Source of the DNA: Lysobacteraceae bacterium
Lineage (GTDB): Bacteria; Pseudomonadota; Gammaproteobacteria; Xanthomonadales; BQJN01
NCBI GenBank assembly: GCA_021604725.1
Contig: BQJN01000012.1
Span: forward strand, 1 to 59,669
Direction of reading: 5' to 3'
Length of the DNA stretch: 59,669 nucleotides
In this document: piece by piece, positions 8,968 through 16,247 of the stretch
How positions within the stretch are numbered: position 1 is the first letter of the stretch
How the letters are laid out: each line of letters starts with the position of its first letter
Translations under genes and position numbers: made by a program
The notes under the pieces: model-generated
Databases searched by the model: none
What the model saw: only the letters and a program-made list of their open reading frames with translations
What the model was told of the DNA's origin: nothing

Positions 8968-9446
8968 TAGCCGCAACACCCTGCAGTTTTTTCGGACGGT
9001 ACACAGCAATCGGGTTGACCCATCGTTTCAGGTGTGCAGCACGCCTCCTGTTCGGTAGCGGAATGATCAGAGTCACCAGCAAACAGCTGCACATCTTCCA
9101 TCGTCGTATAAGCTTCCCACGCGATGCCTGACGGGTCGCTCACCCATGACTTTTCGGAGCGCGCATAACAACACACCGCTTCGCCTTCATCGAACAGCGA
9201 CATATCCGCTTGTTCCAGCCTTTGCCGCAATTCTTGCAACTCCTGCTCTTGATCGACCTGAACACCGAGATGGTCAACGCCGAGTTTTGCTCGGGTCGAT
9301 ATCGCAAAGTTGATACGCGGATCATCCAGCATCCACTTGGCGTAGTCGGCTTTGGTTTTTACAGGATCGGCACCGAATAGTGCGCTATAGAATTTGATGC
9401 TGTGGTCGAGCTTTTCGACGCCAACATGAATGTGCATACGTTTCAT
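8967..9446 (-). CDS. arsI: ArsI/CadI-family vicinal-oxygen-chelate enzyme (putative C-As lyase)
   Basis: A 159-residue single-domain glyoxalase/bleomycin-fold protein. ArsI uses Fe(II) and O2 to break the carbon-arsenic bond of trivalent organoarsenicals; CadI-like relatives bind cadmium. Metal ligands are visible: His in MHIHVGVEKLDHS, His in GVDHLGVQV, and Glu in WEAYTT. The vicinal CC that binds the arsenical is present in AVCCYARS. The C-terminal tail carries three more CC pairs (EACC, DCC, GCC), a metalloid-binding tail seen in part of the family. It lies 22 bp after arsR and joins arsC in a TAATG overlap. The placement strongly favours an arsenic role over cadmium. Confidence 0.87.
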   Translation of the reverse strand: MKRMHIHVGVEKLDHSIKFYSALFGADPVKTKADYAKWMLDDPRINFAISTRAKLGVDHLGVQVDQEQELQELRQRLEQADMSLFDEGEAVCCYARSEKSWVSDPSGIAWEAYTTMEDVQLFAGDSDHSATEQEACCTPETMGQPDCCVPSEKTAGCCG

Positions 9447-9468
9447 GACAGTACCTCAAATGTGATTC

Positions 9469-9819
9469 TTAACAGTGATCAGCCAGTTCGATAATCGAAC
9501 ACCCTTTACGCTTGTCCTCACGAATACTGGCGAACTCACCGCTGCAGCAGTCCTTGACCATGAATCCGATGAGATCACGCATCACATCAAAATTGGCGGA
9601 ATAGATCACTGAGCGCCCCTCTTTTCGAGAAGAGACGATTCCGGCATTGGCCAGGTGGCTGAGGTGGAACGACATGGTGTTGTGGGGTGTGCCAAGCTGC
9701 TCACTGAGCGCGCCTGCCGCCAGTCCCGCAGTACCGGCCTGTACAAGCAAGCGAAACGCTCTCAGGCGGGTTTCCTGAGACAGCGCGTCGAACATGATAA
9801 TGGCGTTCTGAATGTCCAT
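9469..9819 (-). CDS. arsR: ArsR/SmtB-family arsenic-responsive repressor
   Basis: A 116-residue winged-helix repressor of the ars operon. The recognition helix region is TPHNTMSFHLSHLANAGIVSSRKEGRSVIY. The metalloid site appears to be C-terminal: KDCCSG (about residues 90-95) with a third Cys in KGCSI about 13 residues later, like the CC...C arrangement known in AfArsR rather than the ELCVCDL site of plasmid R773 ArsR. A promoter and palindromic operator sit directly upstream. No Shine-Dalgarno sequence precedes the ATG at 9819, and the -10 box ends only about 6 bp before it, so the message may be leaderless. Confidence 0.93.
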   Translation of the reverse strand: MDIQNAIIMFDALSQETRLRAFRLLVQAGTAGLAAGALSEQLGTPHNTMSFHLSHLANAGIVSSRKEGRSVIYSANFDVMRDLIGFMVKDCCSGEFASIREDKRKGCSIIELADHC

Positions 9820-9820
9820 G

Positions 9821-9854
9821 TGTCCAGACTAATGGACATATGTGCATATGTCAA
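9821..9854 (-). promoter_or_regulatory. arsR promoter with palindromic operator
   Basis: On the minus strand TTGACA (9854-9849) is followed after 17 bp by TAGTCT (9831-9826), a good sigma-70 promoter. A perfect inverted repeat GACATATG-TG-CATATGTC (9835-9852) covers the spacer and most of the -35 box. A second one, TGTCCA-6 nt-TGGACA (9821-9838), overlaps the -10 and the start region. ArsR binding here would block polymerase directly. The transcript start predicted from the -10 box falls at or within one or two bases of the arsR ATG. Confidence 0.75.
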
Positions 9855-9974
9855 TGGTTATCGACATGTCGCTCTCGAACACCACCACCCAAAATGGCTA
9901 ACTCCCGAGCTCAAACGGCCAGATGACCAGTTGTTCACTCGAATCGGTTCGCTACAGCAACAATGTTTTTTGGC

Positions 9975-11064
9975 TCAAAGGGCTATTTTCTTGCGACCAC
10001 GCGTCCAGCCCCACCATCCGGCAGCAATGCCCAGAGCGATTCCAGCAAGTAACAGCCAGACCGTCGGCACCGCTGCGAAGCGATAGGCAAGGTCTTGATA
10101 GGTTTCGGTCTTGCCAAACCAGTGGAACGCAACAAGCGTGAACAGCAAATAGCCAAGTGCCAGGATTCCAGGCATCAGCGGCTTGCCACGCTTTTTGTCC
10201 CAGATCAGCCAGATTCCGATCAATACGATTGTCCCGGCTATCACCAGGTCAAGAGCTTCACCGAATCGGTATAATTCCTCAGCCGATCTGATCGTAAACC
10301 CGGGCACAAAGCCGGCAAATAGCCGAACGATCGATGGCGCTATCAATGGCACCACTGTTACCAGCATATAGCGAGCGTGCAATTGAACCTGGTATCGGTG
10401 GCGCAGCGCCAACGCGTAGACCAAGGCGACGTAGAGCACAGCGCCCCAGTCCGCTGGCGACAAGCGAAGACCGAACATTTCCTTGAACATGTCTTCCTTG
10501 ACGATGGTCATTTGTGTGACCCATAAACCGGCAGCCAGAAACAGCGGCATGATTATGAAACTGGCTTTGCCAGCCATAGCGTGCAGTTCACGCCGCTTGT
10601 GATGAATCGTCCACCCTTGCCCTATCAGGAGTAGCATCCACAGGGTCGCTGTAATGCCATGCATGTGGTGGCCGACCGGGGCGCGATCAAGAATGCCGAA
10701 GTAGCTAGTGTAGGTCGCCGCAGATACTGTGCATTTTAAGTTGTTGATTATCGCTCAGGGCAAGGCGCAGTTCCCGCAGGGCAGGCTCATTGCCTGGTCA
10801 AGGGCTGGAACACAGCCATGGGCGATAATCAGCAACCCTAACGTATTGATTCGATTTTAAATGAAGGCGGCCCTCAGGTTCCCGCTGCCGTTGTTCCGTC
10901 GCTTCACAAGGCAGTGAGCATTCCTTCAGCAACGCGCCTAGCCAGCGAAAACCTGAGGGCCGTTATAATGTACAGGATCTGCGGCGACCTACACTAGGCC
11001 AAAAGGCGATGATGGTCACCACTAGAAACGCCATCAAATACCAATGTGCTCGTGGAAAGGGCAT
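9975..11064 (-). pseudogene. DUF2306-like membrane protein gene split by a MITE
   Basis: The 3' part (10704-9975) keeps a long open frame encoding a polytopic membrane protein (GHHMHGITATLWMLLLIGQ, LHAMAGKASFIIMPLFLAAGL, later LQLHARYMLVTVVPLIAP). The 5' part lies beyond the insertion: an ATG at 11064 opens MPFPRAHWYLMAFLVVTIIA then FWP. Removing the 285-bp element and one copy of the CTAG duplication joins FWP to SYFGILDRAPVGHHMHG in frame. The restored gene is 801 bp, or 266 residues. As it stands the first membrane segment is separated from the rest; internal Met codons near 10664 could still give a 229-residue product, but without an obvious ribosome site. It is a likely paralogue of the product of 3481-4137. 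Confidence 0.85.
10709..10993. mobile_element. 285-bp MITE with terminal inverted repeats and CTAG target duplication
   Basis: The ends are perfect 17-bp inverted repeats starting TGTAGGTCGCCGCAGAT. The symmetry continues imperfectly for about 15 bp more (ACTGTGCATTTTAA against TTATAATGTACAGG). CTAG flanks both ends (10705-10708 and 10994-10997) as a 4-bp target duplication. No transposase or other gene fits inside, so this is a non-autonomous element. Two internal stems stand out: 10741-10754 with 10822-10835 (TTGTTGATTATCGC against its near complement) and 10868-10880 with 10950-10962 (CGGCCCTCAGGTT, perfect). Duplication of CTAG is known for part of the IS5 superfamily, but the parent element is not in the window. 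Confidence 0.88.
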
Positions 11065-11176
11065 CGCAGTGATCCTCGGTGTGTGCTATCCAATGATACG
11101 GATAATCAGTGCTGTTTCTAACAGCATACACTCCCCATCCAGAGCCACAGTAAATGTAATGCCTTTCTGCGAGCCC

Positions 11177-11974
11177 TCAACCGCTCAGATAGACCGTGTT
11201 CTGGCCATACAGCACCTGTGATACCTGCGACAGGTAAGCACTGCTATCGTTGTTGGTCAGGTTGTAATACAAGTATGCGCCGTAGCCTTGGTCAACCGTG
11301 GACTGGGCCAGCGAAGCAGCGCGACTCGGAGAAGTGTATGAGCCCGCGCCCGGATCGATATTAACTGCCGCCGGTGCCAGGTAGGCGTCGCCGAGGCCTG
11401 GGACAAACGGAGCGCTAAAGGTACCGTAAATGGCATTCCAGCTATAGTTGATCAAATCACCGACTTCGATGCCGTTATATGACTGGGTGCCGGTGGCGGG
11501 GCCATAGAAATAAAAGGAAATAATCTTGTCCGGCATTTGCTGGCGCAGTGATTGGATTAGCAGGGGAAATGAGCTTTCATTGGTGGTCCCGGTAGAATAT
11601 TCATCGTCAAAGTCGATACCATCCAAGCCGTATTGGGTCACTGCGTTGCTCAGCTGAGTGGCGAAGTCTGCTGGCGCATTACCGGTCAAGGTAGTAATGC
11701 CAGCTTCCTGATGATTGCCCAGTATCGACAACAACACCTTGATCCCCTTGGCCTGCAGGTCGGCAATGGCGCCGGAATTCAAGGTGGCCGTGACGGTATC
11801 GTTGAAAAACAGCTCGGGCTGTTCTGATGTGCCATTGATGTTGGCGGCGAAGATGATCGCGATGTCGAACAGGTTACTGCCGTCCTGTAGGGTGTATTGC
11901 CCGACATTGGCTAGGTTGCTGGAATTGGTTTCGACATAGCAGGTGCCGGTGATTGCGTTGGTATTGGTACTCAT
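11177..11974 (-). CDS. GH18 endo-beta-N-acetylglucosaminidase-like enzyme (Endo H type)
   Basis: A 265-residue single-domain TIM-barrel glycosidase. The catalytic signature DGIDFDDEY (D-x-x-D-x-D-x-E, Glu as acid/base) lies in QYGLDGIDFDDEYSTG, very like the Endo H/Endo F1 active site. The upstream strand KVLLSILGNHQEAG and downstream ISFYFYGP fit the barrel. Members cut the chitobiose core of N-linked glycans. The start at 11974 (MSTNTNAITGTCYVE) has a good GAGAGGGG ribosome site. The upstream open frame is ignored. No signal peptide is visible, so the export route is unclear. It is divergent from the HEAT-repeat gene. Confidence 0.85.
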   Translation of the reverse strand: MSTNTNAITGTCYVETNSSNLANVGQYTLQDGSNLFDIAIIFAANINGTSEQPELFFNDTVTATLNSGAIADLQAKGIKVLLSILGNHQEAGITTLTGNAPADFATQLSNAVTQYGLDGIDFDDEYSTGTTNESSFPLLIQSLRQQMPDKIISFYFYGPATGTQSYNGIEVGDLINYSWNAIYGTFSAPFVPGLGDAYLAPAAVNIDPGAGSYTSPSRAASLAQSTVDQGYGAYLYYNLTNNDSSAYLSQVSQVLYGQNTVYLSG

Positions 11975-12255
11975 GGGGTTCCCCTCTCTCGTTGATTTGC
12001 GGGACAAATACTCTGACCCGGAAGCGTTTTGGTAAAAGTATACATTATAGAAATGAAACAGGGAGTTCAGGGAGATCAGGGAGGTTGCTGGTGCAATTTT
12101 TTTGGAAATTTGAAATAAGCGTGGTTCCTGCCTCCTACCAGAGCAGCCGGCTGTCGAGTTGTCTGGATGGTGACTAGCTAGCATGTCTTGTTGCATTATC
12201 ATTGCCGGCGGAGACCTATTCAGGTTGGCGGAATCAGAGAGAAATTCACCTTAAT

Positions 12256-14094
12256 ATGAAAAACCTCATTGCGTTGGCAACCTGCTTGCTACCTGAGTTC
12301 ATCCTCCGTGCCGACAACGAGATAGCGGTTGATTCTTGTGCCACACCCGAAGTGTGTGTTGCGAAGATAGATGAGGTCATGAATCGCAATGCGCCGCCTG
12401 GTCTATACCCCTCGCAACCCGTGCAGGCCGTCATTGATAGAATGTTGGAGTTCGGCGAAACTTCCGTGCCGTACTTTTTCCAGTTGCTGGAGAGTGCCGA
12501 CCCCCTGGTCGCACGGATCGGTGCGGTTGCGCTGACAAAAGTCAATCACCTTGATGAGCGGTATCTGCCGCAAGTTTTGAATGCCCTGGATAGGGATATC
12601 GCGTGGCTACCAACAGTATTGACAAGAATCGGGACACCAGAGGCCGCTGAGGCTGCCGTCAGGCAGTACTTGAATTCCAGAAGTTCGCCACACAACCAAG
12701 AGATGTTCGCAGTGGTCGCGTTCGGGGCAAATGCATTGCCAGCGATAATGCGCGCTGCGCAATGCGGCAATGACTGCGACGAGCAGACGCACTTCCTATT
12801 GGGGTATGCGCTTGGCGAAATGCGCGAAGGCCAGCAGGAGGCTGCAGCAAGCTTGCTGAAGATCGCCGAGGACGCCACCCAAAGCGCCTATGTTCGGCAC
12901 GGAGCACTGAGGATGATCAGTTTTGTCGGCGAGCCGGGCTTGCCGATTGAGCAAGGTTTACTGGAACTCGCTGAGAGGGAACCAGAGTTCAAGGGTACAG
13001 TTGATCACGCACTGATAGGAATCAAGTCTTCTCATGCAGGAGCCATACTGGCGGAGTTCTTGAAGAGCGGAGCGGATCGATTGGTCCTGCGAGACATCGC
13101 CGAGCTTGGACCGAATGGGGTCAGCGCGGGAATGACCGTAACGTCGCTGCTTGATAGCAATGATTTGAGTGAGCGAGTGATGGCAGTACGAACGCTGGGT
13201 TACATCGGTTTCACGTCGGCGGCAAGCAAATTGATTGACTTGCTCAATGACCCCACAAGCGCTCAACTCAATTGGGTCGCAGCCGAATCGTTAGGGCGCA
13301 TGCAAGCCAAGGTCGCGATACCTGCATTGCGCAATGCAGCAGAATCACACTGGTACCCGCCGGTTCGCGACGCCGCCAACAAGGCATTGGCCCACATCGA
13401 GTCAGCGGCCGGTTACGAGAGCAAATTTCACCGCAAGAATTTTTCTTTTGACTATTTTCAGTTTCAGCATATGGATATGGAGCCCTGTGAGAGCATTTCA
13501 CTGGAGTCGCTCGAAGAGCCTCAGGACCGGAAGCTGTACGCCTATAACAATCCGGAAGCTTTGGAGCAATTGGCATACGACTCGGTCGTTCTGAGTTACG
13601 GTGCCCGTGATGAAGAACAGCAGATGGCCGAGGATCCAGGTGGCATTATTCGAGTCAACCCAGGAAACATCATTGAGCATCGTACCAACATAACCCAAGT
13701 CCCTGACGTCGCATTGCGCCTGGCGTCTGGATGGTTGGCGGGTAGCGACAGGGGCGAATGGGGGGGCGAGCTGGTGCATATACAGGACGACGGCACCGCG
13801 ACCGTTGTTCTGAATGACAACGTCGAGGACATTTATCAGCTGGGCCAACGGTATATTGCACTATCAGGCCTGGCGCACATGACCATGAACAGCGGCCGCG
13901 TATTGGAATTGATTGAGGCAACGGATGGCACCTGGACCGTTCATGAATGGCGCGGCCTGCCTGGTGCCCCGCGATCTTCGGCGTTTATGGAGACCGGCGA
14001 ACTGTTGATCAACACCGCTTCTGGCGGAAGTCTTCTTCTGAATGAGAGCGGCGACTTTCGTATGGCGAACTGTGAAAAGCCTGATAAGGGCTAG
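12256..14094 (+). CDS. HEAT-repeat protein, probably exported
   Basis: A 612-residue protein starting MKNLIALATCLLPEFILRADNE, a plausible signal sequence. An AGAGAG stretch about 13 bp upstream may serve as ribosome site. Residues about 60-410 consist of HEAT-like helical pairs (VARIGAVALTKV, YVRHGALRMISFVGE, RVMAVRTLGYIGFTSAASKLIDLL, NWVAAESLGRMQAKVAIPALRNAA), a scaffold for protein contacts. The C-terminal 200 residues are different: beta-rich, with FSFDYFQFQHMDMEP and ELVHIQDDGTATVVLNDNV, perhaps a carbohydrate- or protein-facing domain. No catalytic motif was recognised. It stands alone on the plus strand between minus-strand genes. Confidence 0.78.
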   Translation: MKNLIALATCLLPEFILRADNEIAVDSCATPEVCVAKIDEVMNRNAPPGLYPSQPVQAVIDRMLEFGETSVPYFFQLLESADPLVARIGAVALTKVNHLDERYLPQVLNALDRDIAWLPTVLTRIGTPEAAEAAVRQYLNSRSSPHNQEMFAVVAFGANALPAIMRAAQCGNDCDEQTHFLLGYALGEMREGQQEAAASLLKIAEDATQSAYVRHGALRMISFVGEPGLPIEQGLLELAEREPEFKGTVDHALIGIKSSHAGAILAEFLKSGADRLVLRDIAELGPNGVSAGMTVTSLLDSNDLSERVMAVRTLGYIGFTSAASKLIDLLNDPTSAQLNWVAAESLGRMQAKVAIPALRNAAESHWYPPVRDAANKALAHIESAAGYESKFHRKNFSFDYFQFQHMDMEPCESISLESLEEPQDRKLYAYNNPEALEQLAYDSVVLSYGARDEEQQMAEDPGGIIRVNPGNIIEHRTNITQVPDVALRLASGWLAGSDRGEWGGELVHIQDDGTATVVLNDNVEDIYQLGQRYIALSGLAHMTMNSGRVLELIEATDGTWTVHEWRGLPGAPRSSAFMETGELLINTASGGSLLLNESGDFRMANCEKPDKG

Positions 14095-14257
14095 CAGAGG
14101 TTTCGTGCAGACTGACGGACGGGAAGTACAAAGCAGAAAATTGATCTTGAGGGGTCCAGGGAGAAGTTTGAGCAGCTAATGAACGGGAGACGAAGGATGG
14201 GTTGCGAACTATCGAGCCGCTGGCTGAGTAAAGGCCGTGGATCGCTTCTCTCTGGAC

Positions 14258-14764
14258 CTATCCTTGTTCGTTAGTGTCTCCAGGCAGAATTGAGTAAGAC
14301 GGCTCTTTGCTTTTCAGGAGATCGTCCACATAGGAGGCAAAGGCGCTGTGTACATTCGCTTTTCCAACGCTTTCCCAAAACTGTTTACCACCGACAGTCC
14401 CGAATGCCGCATGAATATCGGAGCTTACGAGTTCCCATTGATTTCTGGGCAACTGACCTTCCTCGTGCAAGTCGTACATTACGCTCCATGTGTTGAGAAA
14501 TTGGCCAACCAACACAGTGAATTGCATTTTTTCATCGTCATCTTTCAATTCGCCCAGAAGGCCTCTTCTAAATATCGAGGCTGAGTCCTTGGTTCCTGAA
14601 ATAGCAGTATTGGCCTGGCCATAGGCTTCAAGAAAGGAATATCTGGCTGATGCTTGGGATTGCTGATTGGACAGCTTGATTTGACGTGCAAGATAAAGAA
14701 GTGAAGCAACGACAGCTATGGCACCAGCCCATTCTCCCGTAGCCGAAACAATTTCCCAGTTCAT
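14258..14764 (-). CDS. Hypothetical protein with one N-terminal membrane anchor
   Basis: A 168-residue protein. Residues about 11-27 (WAGAIAVVASLLYLARQI) form one membrane segment, followed by a soluble helical domain with QFLNTWSVMYDLHEEGQLP and WELVSSDIHAAFGTVGGKQFWE. This layout (short anchor, QIKLSNQQ, then an all-helical domain) is common among uncharacterised membrane-tethered proteins. Function is not recognised. It sits 80 bp downstream of the Cys-rich secreted protein gene on the same strand. Confidence 0.6.
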   Translation of the reverse strand: MNWEIVSATGEWAGAIAVVASLLYLARQIKLSNQQSQASARYSFLEAYGQANTAISGTKDSASIFRRGLLGELKDDDEKMQFTVLVGQFLNTWSVMYDLHEEGQLPRNQWELVSSDIHAAFGTVGGKQFWESVGKANVHSAFASYVDDLLKSKEPSYSILPGDTNEQG

Positions 14765-14844
14765 TTGTGCACCTTAACGTTTTTCTTCACCTGCTGCAGC
14801 GCCGCGAAACGGTCTGGAGGTCAGGCCTCACTCGGCCGTGAGTG

Positions 14845-15540
14845 TCATTCGTGGCCTGGCTTCCCTAGCGTCGCCCTTAGGTCTTCGATTCGCGTTGCTG
14901 GTCCACGCGCAATCAAAAATTGCTGCAGTTCTACTGGTACGTTTGTGTTGTCGTTGTCGTCGGGATCGCCGCTGCATTCGGTGCGGCCGTCGTCGTCAAA
15001 ATCATGCTCCAATTCGGCCAGTGCCGTGTAGTCTCCGGTACAGCTGTTGTCCAGAGTTCCGTCGCAGATTTCGGGTGCGCTTGGGAAGGTGCTCGGATCG
15101 GCGTCATCGCAGTCTGTCGTGCAACCGAGATAGGCCCCGACACGGGTATCACCATCGAGGTCAATGCTCACGTTTACGCAACTTCCGGATTGGCAGGCGT
15201 TGGTGGTACACAGGTTTCCATCATCACAGCTGCTGAATCCAGCCGGGCACAGACCGGTGACTGAGTCCGCAGTTGTACATGAGCTGCCGTTACCGCAGGG
15301 GATTGGGGTGCCTAGACATGAGCCGTCGCTTCTGCAGGCGTCTCCGCTGGTGCCAGCGTTTCCGTCGTCGCAGCTCATTCGAGTACTGGTATTGCTGCAC
15401 GAACGGACTCCCGCATTGAACAAGCACTGGTCAACCGTGCAGGCATTGCCATCGTCGCATTCGGCACTTGTCATGCAGGGCGTGCCGGCGTGCGAGACCC
15501 ATGCCACACAAATCAGGCACACAGCCAAAATCCAATTCAT
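14845..15540 (-). CDS. Cys-rich exported protein with EGF-like/metal-binding repeats (MopE-like)
   Basis: A 231-residue protein with a signal peptide (MNWILAVCLICVAWVSHA). The mature part is Cys- and Asp-rich: CDDGNACTVDQC, SCDDGNAGTSGDACRSDGSC, SCDDGNLCTTNACQSGSC, then DLDGDTRVGAYLGCTTDCDDADPSTFPSAPEICDG and DDDGRTECSGDPDDND. These CDDGN-x-CT and DCDD-x-DP-x-x-x-P-x-A-x-E-x-C-D-G units occur in large bacterial surface proteins and bind calcium or other metals. The start at 15540 is chosen because the signal peptide begins there. It is short for such proteins and may be a stand-alone module or the remnant of a larger one. Confidence 0.72.
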   Translation of the reverse strand: MNWILAVCLICVAWVSHAGTPCMTSAECDDGNACTVDQCLFNAGVRSCSNTSTRMSCDDGNAGTSGDACRSDGSCLGTPIPCGNGSSCTTADSVTGLCPAGFSSCDDGNLCTTNACQSGSCVNVSIDLDGDTRVGAYLGCTTDCDDADPSTFPSAPEICDGTLDNSCTGDYTALAELEHDFDDDGRTECSGDPDDNDNTNVPVELQQFLIARGPATRIEDLRATLGKPGHE

Positions 15541-16247
15541 AAAACTTCCCCCAAAGTGTTGCGCAGGGATGCACGTTAGCACGTGCAACGGCCGGGCGTC
15601 ATCAACTCCTTGCCCTATTGCTTGGGACCCGTTCCAAGCCGGCTGTAAAAGGTCAGTAAAAGGTTAGAGACACCCAAAACTGAGGAAATTTTCTACAGAC
15701 AAATGGGTCGTGATTTGGCAAAGCTGTGAGCTCAACGGACAGAGTGAAGCCGCGTCTGTACGGGGTGACTAAACGTCACGCTAGGACGCTATCGCTGGGG
15801 GAAACGGATCTCGCGAAGACGCGAAGATGCAAAGAAAAGAATGTTATCGCTGGAAGGACATAGAAGAATAGGTTTGAAGGATTGGCCTTTTTTGATTGGG
15901 GATGTCCTCACTTGGTTTTCTCTGCCGGGGCAGGGGACTACCAGCTCATCGTGCACCTTCACCATCACCGGCGCGCTTCCTGGGGGTGGCTCGGGAACGC
16001 GAGTTTGCACCATCGATGCGGCGTCCGATGGACTGCCGGTGACGTTGCAATCATTCGCGATCGACTAACCGTCGACAGTTTGACAACAGGATCCATCACT
16101 TGGCTATGGGTTGTTTCGCCTAGCTGCTGAGGGGCTTCTCCGCGTCACAAGGCTTCATAACCTGTTGAACATAAAGGTATTTAACGACTTTAAGAATCAT
16201 TTGCTGTATAATAAAACAGTGCCAAGTCACGCCAGGAAGGGCATCAA
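15541..16247. other. Gene-poor spacer with dispersed repeat and possible gene remnant
   Basis: No convincing full gene was found. At 15780-15855 lies a copy of a dispersed intergenic repeat (GGACGCTATCGCTG, then CTCGCGAAGACGCGAAGATG) also found near 20340-20490 and 22800. At about 15940-16068 the plus strand encodes a short stretch (SSCTFTITGALPGGGSG then TRVCTIDAASDGLPVTLQSF) ending in a stop, which resembles the C-terminus of a secreted beta-sandwich protein and may be a decayed fragment. The last 60 bp hold the promoter of the HNH gene. Confidence 0.5.
16181..16212 (+). promoter_or_regulatory. Candidate promoter of the DUF222/HNH gene
   Basis: A perfect -10 box TATAAT (16207-16212) lies 35 bp before the ATG. 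The -35 is weak: TTAACG at 16181-16186 leaves a long 20-bp spacer. An AGGAAGGG ribosome site follows just before the ATG at 16248. Confidence 0.45.

Noticed and set aside
14095-14257. Inverted segments GGTCCAGGGAGAAG and CTTCTCTCTGGACC between the HEAT and membrane-anchored genes
   Set aside because: The pairing is good but the loop is about 85 bp and there is no T-tract or second copy in the window, so no function is proposed.
15841-16068. 75-codon plus-strand frame after the Cys-rich protein gene
   Set aside because: The first half lies in repeat DNA and there is no ribosome site; at best it is the remnant of a secreted protein C-terminus, noted under the spacer.
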